Assembly (NCBI RefSeq): GCF_036898095.1
Contig: NC_090768.1
Span: forward strand, 53,004,502 to 53,068,501
From: Palaemon carinicauda
Lineage: Eukaryota; Arthropoda; Malacostraca; Decapoda; Palaemonidae
DNA length: 64,000 bases
Direction of reading: 5' to 3'
In this document: positions 36,201 to 50,851 of the stretch, piece by piece
How the letters are laid out: every line of letters starts with the position of its first letter
How positions within the stretch are numbered: the stretch's first letter is position 1
Made by a program: the position numbers and the translations under genes
The notes under the pieces: generated by a model
The model's database searches: none
What the model was told of the DNA's origin: nothing
The model's input: the letters and a program-made list of their open reading frames with translations, nothing else

Positions 36201-39200
36201 AATGAAATAAAAAAATCCTTAGCTCATAATAATGTAAACATTTATTGCTGGTCTCTACCCACCCCCCTGGGTGTGAATCAGCTTATATAATCACCGGCTA
36301 AGTTAAATATTGAAAAATGTAATTTTGATTATAAAATAAATTTTTGAATATACTTACCCGGTGATTATATATTAAAGGACCCTCCCTTCCTCCCCAATAG
36401 AGACGCAGTGGACCGAGGAGAAAATTGAGTTCTTTGTTTACAATGAGTACTGAGTACCTGCACGACAGATGGCGCTGTTGAAGTACACCCCCTTCCTGCA
36501 TAGCGATCGCTGGCGGATTTTTTCCGTAGAGTTTTCTGTCGAGCAGCAGAGCTGCAGCTTATATAATCACCGGGTAAGTATATTCAAAAATTTATTTTAT
36601 AATCAAAATAACATTTTGAGAAAAGTGTAGTATTTCTAATTAACAGGAAAATATATATACTATATTTGAAAGTTGAAGTTAACAATAAAAAGATATATAC
36701 TTTATTATTAAAATAATATTTGTCAAAAATAAAGTACTTTACTGTGACTTAATTTCTTATACCCAAGAGAACTGTTAGATTGGCTTTCAAATAATACATC
36801 TTTTTCAATATTAAACTTACCCGATAATCATGTAGCTGTCAACTCCGTTGCCCGACAGAATTCTATGGAGGGATACGCCAGCTATCACAATACTAGAAGG
36901 GGGTGTATTTACCAGCGCCACCTGTGGCCAGGTACTCAAGTACTTCTTGTTGACACCTCCTCAATTATTCCTCTGTCGTGCTTCCGGCAAGACGTTCTGG
37001 GATACGCTTATGTTCTTGGAGTATTTTCACGACTTTGGTGAAGTATTTCTCTTTGATTTCGGCTGTCGCTTTACTGGAAACTTCTATATTAGCTTAGTTA
37101 GCTTTTGGAATTAATTTGATTAATTATGGTGACGAGAGAGTATGAACTCTCGTTCACCTTTCATGGCCGACCCTTCCCTTAGACGGAAGTGTTGGTGTCT
37201 AAGAGAGTATAGACTCTCTTTCTTAATTTTGCTTAACAAAAGTTATAGATTTATTTTATATCTCTCCGCCTCTTATAGGCCTCTTCGATTAACTTCCTTT
37301 TATTATAAACTCATTAAAATTAATTTTTATATTTGTTTATATTCGACCTTCCTAATAGTAGGCGGTCTGTTACCGAAGTTAATAAACTTTGAGCCCGTCA
37401 TTTCGGTTTTACCTGTTAACATATTATGCTATTTCCGCCACAGAGTTTGAAAGATTTTCTTTGACAGTCTCGTACTGTTTTCAAAGTTGAACTAACGTTT
37501 TGTTTTGTCTCTGCAGTTGTTGACGTTCAGAACGTTCAACTTGCACTCTATCGTTACGATAGAGAAAGAATGTTCACGGTTTCACGTTGCAGTAAGAGTA
37601 ACCGTGTCTAGCGTTTTGTTCATTCTTTCTTAACTTAATGGTTTTGATCCTAATAAAGGAACTTTTCAGTTTTTTCCTTTAACAATAATATGTTTTAACG
37701 ATATATATGATTGGGCTCTTCTCTCAGGTTCTAAGTCAAGAGAGAGAGAGAGAGAGAGAGATAGAGACGGAGGGAGAAAGAGGATAAACGTTTCATTCAA
37801 GCCTGCCAGGCGTACGAGTAACGTCGTTATCGTTTTTTGCTCTTCTCCCTAGTCTCTTTAGGGGAAGAAACTAAACGTTTCTAGAGTGATCTAGTGTTTA
37901 GTCTCTTTCCAACCACTGAATTATCTTTCATTAGATTTTTCTGTTACATTGTAATTCTGTTTTCGCAATTACTAACTTTGAGAAAGGATAGAATTGCGTA
38001 TTTCAGGTACAAACCACTTAAAGTTTCGAGTTCAGTGAAATAAGTGCAAACAGAAATCAAAGTGATAAGTGATTAGTGCGTGAGGGTACTTTTGTGCGCG
38101 CCAGTCGTCCTCCCAGTCCGGGACCTCTTGCAAGCTCCCAAGCCCAGGGGAGAAGCAATGTCGAAGGGCATAAGGGTTCAGCAGGCCTTGATCGGCGCAC
38201 AGAAGTATTCTCGGTGGTTGTGGGCGTGTCTTACCGAGACCGTCACTCCCACCCGCAGACGATTGAGCCCTTATTTTGCTCGTCTGCAGAAGAGATTAGG
38301 GGAGAAAATAAAGGCAGAGTTACGCTGGTCTCAGGTCTCAAGACCTCTTAAACGTTAAGTCCAGACCTATGCCAGACGTACGAAGTTAAAGTTCACAACC
38401 CGAATGCAGTCATTGGGTTAGCTCTGACTCTCCTCAGTCATCAGTTGATTACACTCCGCCTAAGAGGAGTAAGGTTCTGCCACAACAGTCTCTGCTGTTA
38501 AGGCTTTACCTCAGCAGAACTTAGTGTCTGCCGACCCCAAGTTAACTCTACTGCAGTCCATACAGTCACAACTTTCGGTCTTGATGCGTGAGTGTCGGGC
38601 TGAGAGTGTTGCGCCTCCGCCTCCGCCTACACTCCCCCCCCCCCCCGCCTATGATCGCTCCGCCTGATCACAGTACCACCTGCCAGGCGTACGATGTTGT
38701 GAAATCTACTACAGTCCATGCAAGCACAGCTTTCGGACTTGATGCATGAGTGTCGGGCTGAGAGTGTTGCTCCTCCGCCTCCGCCTACACTCCCTCCACC
38801 TACACTCGCTCCGCCTGATCACAGTACCATCTGCCAGGCGTACGATGTTGTGGACTCTACTACAGTCCATGCAAGCACAGCTTTCGGACTTGATGCGTGA
38901 GTGTCGGGCTGAGAGTGTTGCTCCTCCGCCACCGCCTACACTCCCTCCACCTACACTCGCTCCGCCTGATCGCAGTACCACCTGCCAGCAGTTCCACCTG
39001 CCAGGCGTACGATGTTGTGCCACGTGCTGAGTTTGCTGTTCCCTGTGGTGTTCAGCCTCCGCCTTCCTTAAGGCAACCTTTACATTGGGATCAGGAGGAT
39101 TATACCTCTCTTCCTCCGCCTCCACTTGCTGCTCCACCAGTGATGCAACACTCGGTTGAGGTACAACAACCTCTCCCGTCCATGAGTCAGTCTCCTCAGC

Positions 39201-42200
39201 TCTCGCTGCAGCGAGCTCAACCCTCCACAAGGCAAGCACCACAACACCTTAGCCTTGCGCCTCAGGAGCCTCAGCTTGCGAGACATTTACCTTGTTCTGC
39301 GCAGCCTCTTCCTCATCGCGCTCCGCTCACACCACAGGAACTGGAACTTGCTACTCCGCTTCCGCCAACCGCTCAGCAAGCGCAACCCTTGGGTTCAACC
39401 ACTCATGCTAGGAGTCAGCCTCCTCCACCCATGCGCCTTCCTTCTGCTTGTCTTTTATTCAGCCTTTGCAGACTGAGCCTCAGGTGTTCCCTCATCGGAG
39501 TCTTGAAGAGGAAACCACAACTATTGTTGTTCCAGCTCGTTCTGACTCTGCTGTTCAGCATACCTTACCTCCATTTTCATACCATGGTTTAAACCCCATG
39601 CAAGCATGCATAAAGCACTCTAGCACTGGTCATGGAATTTCTGAGAAATGTTAAACGCCATGCACACGCTCTGCTTTCCTTACAGCAGGCTCTGCTTACA
39701 GCAGGCTCTGCTTACTACATGCTCAGCATACAGCATGCTCTGCATTCAGCATGCTCTGCATACAACAGGCTCTGCATACAGCATGCTCTGCATTCAGCAT
39801 GCTCTGCATACAACATGCTCTACATACAGCATGCTCTGCATACAGCATACTCTGCATACATCATGCTCTGCATACAGCATACTCTGCATACATCATGCTC
39901 TGCATTCCTTACCGCATGCTTCTCAACACATCTTGGGTTGTTGCCAACTCACTAGACTGTCAAGCAGTTTCATAACGTTGCCTTCTAGTCTGCTGCTTTT
40001 GCACCAGTGAACCCTCACTCAGAGAACTTAGCTTTTCTAGGATAAGGTCCCTGTAGATGAGAAAGTTCTTTTCTCCCTCCTTCTGATATTCCCTTGAGGA
40101 CTCTGTCATTTGGAGGGAGCCTTTAGCTGCATAACCTCTTATGGACTTTTATTTAAGCATAACATGCTTACAGGGAAGGTAATGGTTCCACTTCAGCCGC
40201 TAATCCCGTCTGTTACCAACACCTGCTCCCATAGACCTTGAGCTGTGTTGCATGACATGCAGTCCAAGCTTAGTCCTTGTTAGAGAATTTTTTGTTTACG
40301 GAGTCAATGTGTCACGGGGAAGACGTTCAACAACCAACAGAAGGGACTACTTGTGACGCAGTGCGGCAACCTCAGCAACCCGTTAAGGAGTTGTCTGTAC
40401 GACCCAGACAGTCTAGACAGATTCGGGTTGTCACTGTACTTCCTCGCTTGCCCATGATTGACAGTTTACAGACTGTGCAGCAGTATCATGATCTTGTGTC
40501 CGGCTCCGTCAGACGACTGGCTTTTAAGAGCTCCCACAAGTCGTCGCTGTCTGGAGATTTTCAAATGGACTATGGATCTGACCAAGGAACTGGGCCTCCT
40601 GGTCAATTTTGAGGAGTCTCAGCTCGTTCCATCCCAGACCATTGTCTCCTTGGGTATGGATCTTCAGAGTCGAGCTTTTCGGACTTGTCCGTCGGCCCCA
40701 AGGATCTTCCAAGCCCTAGAATGCATCCAGAGCATGCTGAGAAGGAACCGATGCTTAGTCAGGCAGTGGATGAGTCTAACAGGGACACTTTCATCGCTGG
40801 CCCTGTTCATCGAGTTAGGGAGACTCCACCTCCGCCCCCTTCAGTTTCATCTAGCTGCTCACTGGATAAAGGACATGACGCTAGAGACGGGCTCAGTTCC
40901 TGTTTCCGAAGAGATGAGGTCTACTCTAACGTGGTGGAAGAACAGCATTCTTCTCAAGGAAGGTCTACCATTGGCTGTTCAGACCCCCGACCACCGTCTC
41001 TTCTCGGACGCATCGGACACGGGCTGGGGTGCGACACTGGACGGACAGGAATGCTCGGGAACATGGAATCAGGAGCAAAGGACACTTCACATCTATTGCA
41101 AGGAGTTGTTGGCAGTTCATCTGGCCTTGATAAACTTCAAGTCCCTCCAGCTTAACAAGGTGGTGGAGGTGAACTCCGACTACACCACAGCCTTGGCTTA
41201 CATCTCCAAGCAGGGAGGGACTCATTCGAGGAAGTTGTTCGAGATCGCAAGGGACCTCCTCATTTGGTCAAAAGATCGAAAGCTCACGCTGGTAACGAGG
41301 CTCATTCAGGGCGATATGAATGTCATGGCAGATCGCCTCAGCCGGAAGGGTCAGGTCTTCCCCACAGAGTGGACCCTTCACAAGAATGTTTGCAGCAGAC
41401 TTTGGGCCCTGTGGGGTCAGCCAACCATAGATCTATTCGCTACCTCGATGACCAAGAGGCTCCTCTTGTATTGTTCTCCGATTCCAGACCCAGCAGCAGT
41501 TCGCGTGGATGCCTTTCTGCTGGATTGGTCCCATCTCGACCTGTATGCATTCCCGCCGTTCAAGATTGTCAACAGGGTACTTCAGAAGTTCGCCTCTCAC
41601 AAAGGGACACGGCTGACGTTGGTTGCTCCCCTCTGGCCCGCGAGAGAATGGTTCACCGAGGTACTGCAATGGCTGGTCGACGTTCCCAGGACTCTTTTGT
41701 GGACCTTCTGCGTCAACCTCACGTAAAGAAGGTACACCCAAACCTCCACGCTCTTCGTCTGACTGCCTTCAGACTATCGAAAGACTCTCAAGAGCTAGAG
41801 GCTTTTCGAAGGAGGCAGCCAGAGCGATTGCCAGAGCAAGGACGACATCCACTCTCAGAGTCTATCAGTCTTTATGGGAAGTCTTCCGATGCTGGTGCAA
41901 GGCCAATGCAGTTTCCTCAACCAGTACCACTGTAACCCAGATTGCTGACTTCCTGTTACATCTAAGGAACGTAAGATCCCTATCAGCTCCTACGATCAAG
42001 GGTTACAGAAGTATGTTGGCAGCGGTTTTCCGCCACAGAGGCTTGGATCTTTCCTCCAACAAAGATCTACAGGACCTCCTTAGGTCTTTTGAGACCTCAA
42101 AGGAACGTCGGTTGTCCACTCCAGGCTGGAATCTAGACGTGGTCCTAAGGTTCCTAATGTCATCAGGATTTGAACCGCTCCAATCAGCCTCTTTTAAGGA

Positions 42201-45200
42201 CCTCACATTAAAAACTCTTTTCCTCGTGTGCTTAGCAACAGGTAAAAGAGTAAGTGAGATCCACGCCTTCAGCAGGAACATAGGTTTCACATCTGAAACG
42301 GCTACATGTTCCTTGCAGCTCGGTTTTTTGGCTAAAAACGAGCTTCCTTCCCGTCCTTGGCCTAAGTCGTTCGAGATCCCAAGCCTGTCCAACATGGTGG
42401 GGAACGAACTGGAGAGAGTACTTTGCCCAGTTAGAGCTCTTAAGTACTATCTAAGAAGGTCAAAACCATTACGAGGACAATCAGAAGCCTTATGGTGTGC
42501 TATCAAGAAGCCTTCTCTACCAATGTCTAAGAACTCAGTTTCTTACTACATCAGGCTTCTGATTAGAGAAGCAAATTCTCATCTGAAGGAAGAAGACCTT
42601 GCTTTGCTGAAGGTAAGGACACATGAAGTGAGAGCTGTGGCTACTTCAGTGGCCTTCAAACAGAACCATTCTCTGCAGAGTGTTATGGATGCAACCTATT
42701 GGAGAAGCAAGTCAGTGTTCGCATCATGCTATCTCAAAGATGTCCAGTCTCTTTACGAGTACTGCTACACCCTGGGTCCATTCGTAGCAACGAATGCAAT
42801 AGTAGGCGAGGGCTCAGCCACTACATTCCCATAATCCCATAACTTTTTAACCTTTCTCTTGAATACTTTTTATGGGTTGTACGGTCGGCTAAGAAGCCTT
42901 CCACATCCTTGTTGATTTGGCGGGTGGTCAATTCTTTCTTGAGAAGCGCCAAGGTTAAAGGTTGTGATGAGGTCCTTTAGTATGGGTTGCAGCCCTGTAT
43001 ACTTTAGCACCTTTGAGTTGATTCAGCCTCCCAAGAGGAACGCTGCGCTCAGTAAGGAAGACGATCTTATTAAAGGCAGAGTAACGGTTCAAGTCGACTT
43101 CCTTACCAGGTACTTATTATTTCATTGTTATTGTGGATAACTGATTATATGAAATACGGGATACTTAGCTATCCTTTAGTCTTGTACACTGGTTTTTCAC
43201 CCACCCCCCTGGGTGTGAATCAGCTACATGATTATCGGGTAAGTTTAATATTGAAAAATGTTATTTTTATTAATAAAATAAATTTTTGAATATACTTACC
43301 CGATAATCATGATTTAATCGACCCTCCCTTCCTCCCCATAGAGAACCAGTGGACCGAGGAATAATTGAGGAGGTGTCAACAAGAAGTACTTGAGTACCTG
43401 GCCACAGGTGGCGCTGGTAAATACACCCCCTTCTAGTATTGTGATAGCTGGCGTATCCCTCCATAGAATTCTGTCGGGCAACGGAGTTGACAGCTACATG
43501 ATTATCGGGTAAGTATATTCAAAAATTTATTTTATTAATAAAAATAACATATTTTATAATTGTTTTTGGAAAATGGGGTCACTGTATGAGTATAGGTATC
43601 TATCTTTAAAGATTGATGCATTTTATTGTTATTCTGTAGACTACTATATTTCTGTTAAGTTCTGAAAATAAATTTGCACTACTGTAAAAGTTCATTCAAC
43701 TTTTTATCCACAGGCTTGGGGTGACAAACCGGTAAAGGTGATTTTGGAAGATGCATTAAACAAGAAGTGTGTAGAAGCAGCAGAATCATACCTTCAGCTG
43801 AAACCATGGGTTTATGGTACTGTCACCACCGATGAAATCATAACTGCATGTATCGATATGGCCCGTGAGGTGGCCCGTGATGGATCACATAATATATTAG
43901 TTAACATGGTTAGTCAATAGATGTTTATGTCAGATTTTAAAGGCTATTATTGAACTTGATACTGTTTCCCCTTTTGAATTTACAATTATTTACAGGTAGA
44001 TATGAGACTGTTATTGATGATCTGACCACCACAAAATTGCTGGTCGTTTTTTGAGATTCATGGCTAAGCAAAGCTATTTTTTCTTGTTTAAGTGAGGACT
44101 GTTATCTCTGTTAAGAATTTTAAAATGTCTATGATATGAAAAATATGGATTTACCCCATTTATTTACTTCGAAACAGTTCTAAGTATTAATATATACACC
44201 AGGAACACTTCTTATTTCCTTCAATAGAATGTTGTGCTACAGTAAATGGTTACCACCCTCCCCTAATATAATTGTTTTCCAAACCCTGTAACATTGCAGG
44301 CAGTTCAAAAGTGAAGACTATCTCCTTTGCAGACTCATTCCTAGGTACTCAATCCAGAACACTTCTGTTAGCGACTATCCTGTTAAACCTGAAAAGCCTT
44401 TAATTGCCATGGTTGATGGAGTGTTATCTTCTTATTCCACTTCCTGTAAAAGGCAAGCTCTAGTCAAGTAATTCAATGGGCGTTCTTTGGCAGAAATACA
44501 TTTCTTCTCCACAAATTGCTATTTTGCAGATGTAGAAGATGGGTATGCTGTGAAACCAATATTTTAAGATTGAAATATTTTTTCAGTGCAAACGTAAAAG
44601 ACAGTAAAAAAACAAATTTTGTGTCCAGTTTCTCAGTGCTACTTGTTTGCAGCTATAGCCTAAACTATTTGAGAATTTACACTCGCCTGCATTAAACCCA
44701 GGCTCTAATGGGCAAGTTCTTTGAAGGCTTCTTGAAGATCGTCATTGTTGACTATTATGAATGGTTGGTTTGTATTGAAAACGAGATTAAACTAGAATGG
44801 ATTGTATTTCTGACAAAAGATTACCATCACAGAATCACTTTTACTTATTAATGTTTATTCATATAAGCCAGTATTCAAGGGAAAAGAGACTTATATCAAT
44901 CTCTGGATAGATTATTGTAACTGTTCTTTTATTTTCTCAGGATGATTGTTACAATGAAAAGCTGAAAAGGATACTAAACTCTAGTGATGATTTGTTTGTG
45001 TTGGAAGTACTAGGAGATGCAATGAGGAAACGAGGAAATCTAAGTCGTGTTGAGAGTATGGCTGTGGATTTGGTTTCTGTTATTCATAGGACTCGTTCTG
45101 ACCTCTTGACCCTTCCTCCTCAGTAAGTAAAATTTTTTATTATTTATTTAATGATTTAATTTCCTTAATAAAGTAGCTTTGTTGTCATTCGAGCTAGGTT

Positions 45201-48200
45201 ATACCGAAGTGCTTTTGTTATCTATATAGTTTTGTGTATAGAATAGAATTTATGCAAGAAATGATTTATATTTTTTAAACACTATCAATGTTTTTGGGTA
45301 TTATTATTGCAGTTGTAACGTTTTGTAGTATTTTAAATGATTTTACATGAATACAAGCCATCGTCCTTCATTAGGAGAATGATTTCAGTGAAGTTGGAAC
45401 TCGGTCGTTAAAAAACAAGGTTTATGTACCTGTAGTTACTGGCGGATGGTAGGTAAGCCCCTCCCCCTTGACAGCACATTGAGCTACCACTTTAATTTCA
45501 GCTGCAGAGCAGTACGCATGTACCTTTTTGCTTGATGAAGCTTGGCTGTTTTTTCTAACCTATTGTTCTTTGTGATTTTAGATTGCCTTTGTTTGGAATG
45601 GTGGAATGGAGAATCCATGCTTAGGCATGCCAGCCTGCTCTATTAAACCAGGCTGAAATTGTTGTTGGTTCATGAGTAGGCAGGATGCAGATCCCATGCT
45701 TTGTACCTTTTTTGCAAGTAGCATGAGTGGACTGTGGTTACCTTTGCAATGGCCTGATTATGGCAGAAGGAGGCAGAAGCCTAAGAGAAACTCTTCAGCC
45801 CTCTGGTGTACAAACTGCTGCATTTTCTTTGGCTTCCTCTAGAGCTGAGGCTTCCGGAGAAAAATCGAAGGAGGAAGGGGACTCCAATTTGTCCTCGGGG
45901 AGGTGGATTATACAGGATTTATCACCTTTTCCCATTGAAGGTGATATTCCCTGTTCACCTCCTTGAAGTTATCTCACTGCTGTATGCAACCAATTTTTTT
46001 AAATTGACCATATATTTCTGACTTCATACCCTGTTTAGATATAGGCTCCTCTATGACTGTCTGTCGTCTCAACAAAAACCTAGCCTATCACCTTAAAAAT
46101 TTTCCTAGTTTGTTAGGTGGACAGGAGTCATCACTTCTATAATTTTACAGGTCCAAGTTTTTTGATATCCCAGGATTTTAAACCAACCAGCTTGGTTGTA
46201 AGAACTTTCTCCCTCCAAAGGATAAGTTTCCTATTAAAGGATGAAGGTTTTTATTTGTGTATAAACAAATTAAAAAGTTTCTTAAAGAAATTTGTATCAT
46301 CCCAAATATACAAACCTTGGGTCCTTTAAATTTACACTTTCCTTGTCAACCCCTTTGCATGTCCTAGATGATCAAAGTGGCTACCTAGTGTGCTGGCAAG
46401 GGGTTACCTGCCAGCAGCATATTAACTGCCGACACCTCATAAATTTTAACAGTAGAGTTCCAACTTTGCTAGAATCATACGCCTATTAGACTCAGGTTTT
46501 TATAGTTTTGAAAAATACAATAAATAGATCGAAAAATACAAGTTACTTTTTTAAAAATTGTGATTTTTCTCCTCTCTTTTCTTAGAGTATGGACAGAATT
46601 AGTGCGCCATGGAGATGCATCTGCTGATAATGTTGTTGGTCCTATAACTGTTGGACAGGTTGCTCAATGGACACCTCTCGCTATGATGCTGGTGATGACA
46701 GACCTATATGTGTGCACATCAGGTGGGTCTCATGTGTATGAAGTTCTAATGATCTTGTAAACAACTGAATATTTTCTTAAAGAAGTACAAACTAAACTAT
46801 TTCATACTTGCTTAGTGAAACTGAGAATTGTTATAATTTGTTGGTGAAAAAATAATAGTATAAGATGAACTATTTGAAGGGCAGTTGCCTGAGGAATTTG
46901 TAAGTGGAAGTTAATCTTGGGACTTAATGGTTTATAGATGTAGTCCTTGTAGATACTTTTAAACTGGCATCCATTTTCTCTTGCTTTTATGAAACTGTCA
47001 CTAAGATTTTATTCCATGTCAGAAATAGTAATATGGGTCCATGGTAATAAGTGAACAACAAAAATTATATAATTATTAATAGCCTTAGTAGTTCCCATTC
47101 AGGCAAGTTAAAGATTGGATCTCTTCTACCTTGGGTATCGAGCTCATTGGTATTGTATCCATATCTAAGTATTTTATATGTATTATCGCTTATGTACATT
47201 ACCGTCCTCAAAGTTCTTTGTATTGTACTCATCCCAGCAATAAATAGTATTATTTTTGCCATGTATTAACAATACATTTTTTATGTTCAGATGGTGTTTA
47301 TCCAGATTCTTGTCAGTTTCTCTGGCATGAGAAACGGTTTACAGTAGTCTACAGCATTTTGATATAAGACTAAAGTTTTGTCTTTATTTGTTATCTTCAG
47401 TTTTAGTTTTATTTATTGGGAACAAGAGATAGATACAAAAGTTAGGCAACTAAATAAGGAGATACTAATGTACACGGTTGAAAATTATAAGACAGAAGGC
47501 ATAGCAATTTTTCATTTCAGTGTACCAGGAATGGTAGTTCATGTTTATGGTTGTATTTTTTGGCGTTTTTTTTTTTAAGAAGTGGTTTTGAATTGAATGC
47601 TGTCATTTGACATGAAGGCCTGTCTCATGACTTCAAGGACTTATTCTTTTAAACTGGAACTAAGTTAAGTACCACAGGGGAGCAAAGAATTATTTTGTTC
47701 ATAAAAGGTACTATTGTATCTGCTATTTCCAGTCATAATTATGTGCATTATTAAGGTGTATTTTAGATAGGGTAATCTACTTAAAGCAGTAGCAAGTTGA
47801 TATTTTGTGTATTTTAAGAGTATTCTTTTAGAAATCCTTATACTGTTTAATAATAAATTACTTAGACTTTGAATGAGGTTAATGATTGCTATCTTTAATC
47901 CTTAAGCTTTTAAAATGTATGACCTTAAATGTCAAAGTTTAGTAATTTTACGGTATCTGTGATCTTTTCTCCAACCTTGTAGGTACATACATATTGCTTT
48001 TCCATTTACTTATAGCACATGATTATTATTAGCTTTTTTATGCATTCAGTTATATATTTATTGGAAGTAAGTAGTTTTCAATACTTTTTTTTTTCTACAG
48101 ATGCAAGTATCCTGGACTCTGTCGATACTGATGTTCAGTGGCAGTATCTTCTTCACCAGTGTGACGTAAAGAATCTTAAACGATGGATCATCAAGGAGTT

Positions 48201-50763
48201 TGGTGATGACATGGCTTTTCTTGAGAAAGATTATAGTTCCTGGCAATATGCAGAACAAATATGGACAGATCCTCTTTTTAGATCATATAAGAATAAGGGT
48301 AGTGAATCAATACCCGAGACCAAGAAATCAGACAAGGGAAGAGAATCTGCTGCATCATCAGATCCAAAAAACATTGATTTTAATATGCTAATGGGACCAC
48401 AGTATGCAAGTGACTTGGATTCATCTCCCACCTCACAGGACAAGGTTTCTTTACATTCCGTTTCAATGTCTGCCTATGAAGGTGACACTTGGAGCTTGCA
48501 GAGCTTTGATGTGACAGATCGATCGGACATAACTTGGTCAGAGGATTTGTTTAAACCAATAACACAAAATATGGTTGACTTACTTGTGATTGCTGGCACA
48601 CCCTTCGCTGAAATGATGCAAAACCTGCTGGCCAATTTTGGTGTATTCACAACAAATGAGAAGAAAAATGCACAAAAGATGATGAGAAGATTGTTAATAT
48701 CAGGTGCTTTAGGAAGACTGACAAGCATGGGTGGCGGTCACCAGTGTCAGATGTCACAAAATGATATACATAAAACCGTTCTGGCATATTTAGGGAATAA
48801 AAACCTCTTACTGCCTGCTTATGACTACATCAAGAAATTTTCCTTACAAGAAGAAATATCTTCAAATCCTGACAGTTTTGGGGTATCTCCGTGGATTTCG
48901 GTTATTTCGGCCTTCATGAAGCTTGGGGAAGAAAGATCCAAAGAAGTTATATATGATTTAAGTTTAAAGAATCTCTCCCTTCTCAGTGACAAATGCCAGA
49001 AGGCTTCTGATTTAGAATTTCCTGCATTCCTGACAATGCTGTTTGCACCATCAAAGGCTCTGGAAGATTTCTTGGAACATGAAGAAAAAGGCCATGATTC
49101 AACAAATGATGAAATATCTGCCCTTTGCAACATTCTTTCAAAGTTTTCCCTTACTCCTAGACAAATAGCAATGAATCTCGCTAATAAGTATCCTTACTTG
49201 AAGAAGGTACTATCTAGTACTGAGAGCACAATTTCTGCTGATGTGACAGTGTACGACTTATTAAATGACAACGTTCCTTATGACTTGAGTAGGCTCTTCA
49301 CATGGCAGCCCGAAAACAGGTACGTGGAGTATATATTTCTTGCTATTTTTATTTAATTGCATTAGTGATATTTGTTTTATGTTGTAGAAATTAGTTGAAT
49401 TATGTATACCTTAACATCATAAGAAATCGTATTTAATGGTATAGAGCTAAAATTTACAGTACAGCAATGACATAACTAGATCACTGAAATTATTCAGTTA
49501 ATCTTTTGTTTGCAGACATGGGTATGATTCAACAGCAGCAATGCCAACATTTTCTGACAAAGAGTTAATGAAGAATTATGGCCTCTTGCATTCCCTTGAC
49601 TTCATGTATTACCTTCGAGATGCAAGACCCAGCTATGCTTGTGCTGCTCTGGTCACAAGTTTGGGAATCAACGATAAAAAGTGAGTGCCTTATATGTAAT
49701 ACGGTAAGAGATATTCAGTTTATGTAGATTACCTCCAGTAAGGTAGGTCCTCTTCAAAGTCGGCCAAATAACTCTAGTTTTTTAAATATTTAACTTAGCC
49801 GGTGAATATATAATAGCTGCTGCTCCAGGGGCTCGACAGAAAACACACACAAAAACTCGCGAGCGATCGCTATGAAGGTTGCGGGTGTGCCCACCAGCGC
49901 CAACTATCGGCCAGATACCGCATATACATGTAAACAGACCCAATTTTTCCTCTGTCGGCCTTAACGACAAGACGTATCAATACTCGCTGTATAACTTGGA
50001 GTTTTCTCAACATATTTGGTGAAGTACTTCCTTTTGGTTTGAGCTTTCGCAGTGCAGGTGTTTTATCTTCAACTTAAATCTTTTTTGGATAGATTTAATT
50101 TTTGATGACTTTGGATTGTTTTTTTGGACTTTCTTTGACTTTTAAATGGCCGACCCTTCCCTTAGTACGGAAGTGTGTTTTAGGCTATTAGCAATTATCT
50201 TATCACGTTATGAATTAATTATAGATTTTCCTCTATATATTTTATATCTCAACCGCCTTTATTAGGCCTCTTCGATTAGCTTTCCATTTATAATAAACAT
50301 CAAGATAAATTTTAATGATTTGTTTATATGCGACCTTTCCTGAGAGTAGGCGGTCCTAACTTGGAAACCGAAGTTAAACAACGTTGAGCCCTTTCAATCG
50401 TAAATAACTTTTACAGAGCAAATGATTTAAAACTTATTAAATGAATATTTTTTAGTAAATATTTTATGAAAGATTTTCTTTGAATAGTCTTCGTACTGTT
50501 TCAAAGATGAACTAACGTTTAGTTTATTTATGCTACGCAGTTTGCGCTCTATCGTTACGATAGAGAGAGAGAATATCACGGTTTCACTTTGCAGAAAGAG
50601 TAAATCGATTCTGACGTTTTGTTCATTCTTCTTTCAAAGCTTAAATGTTTTAAATACTATTTTAAAGGAACTTTTTAATTGAAAAACCTTTCAGTTTTTT
50701 TTCCTTTGGTCAAATAACCTGTTTATTGACGAAAGGTAAGTGGGCTCTTCTCTTCGGTGCGAA

Positions 50764-50851
<88 letters not shown>

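Larger units (their letters stand above)
30100..36617 (+). mobile_element. DIRS1-like retrotransposon copy C (family 2, nearly complete)
   Basis: A 6.5-kb element with perfect-looking 156-bp inverted terminal repeats (30121-30276, 36418-36573), an internal complementary region (36281-36372), gag, RT, RNase H, a post-RNase-H domain and a tyrosine recombinase in overlapping frames, the usual DIRS order. No target-site duplication is seen, as expected for recombinase integration. The only obvious lesion is a 5-bp duplication at 33888-33897. It is the best reference for interpreting the four deleted copies in the window and the most recent-looking insertion. Confidence 0.95.
38076..40510 (+). pseudogene. 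DIRS copy D gag remnant (two partial gag modules)
   Basis: The first module begins at the segment equivalent to copy C gag residue ~160 and becomes Pro/Leu-rich (an open frame at 38897-39592 is PQ-rich: [20 protein letters not shown]). The second begins after the minisatellite near 40180 and ends at the RT junction. Frameshifts relative to copy C; probably non-coding. Confidence 0.65.
36801..43550 (+). mobile_element. DIRS1-like retrotransposon copy D (family 1, RT core deleted, recombinase open)
   Basis: A 6.75-kb element, 183 bp right of copy C. Inverted terminal repeats 36820-36973 and 43356-43509 (154 bp), internal complementary region at about 43221-43312. Same architecture as copy A: leader with hairpin and (GA)n, two gag fragments, minisatellite, and the same junction that removes the RT core. 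Its RNase H and recombinase frames are still open, so it is a younger member of the same deletion lineage. Confidence 0.92.
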
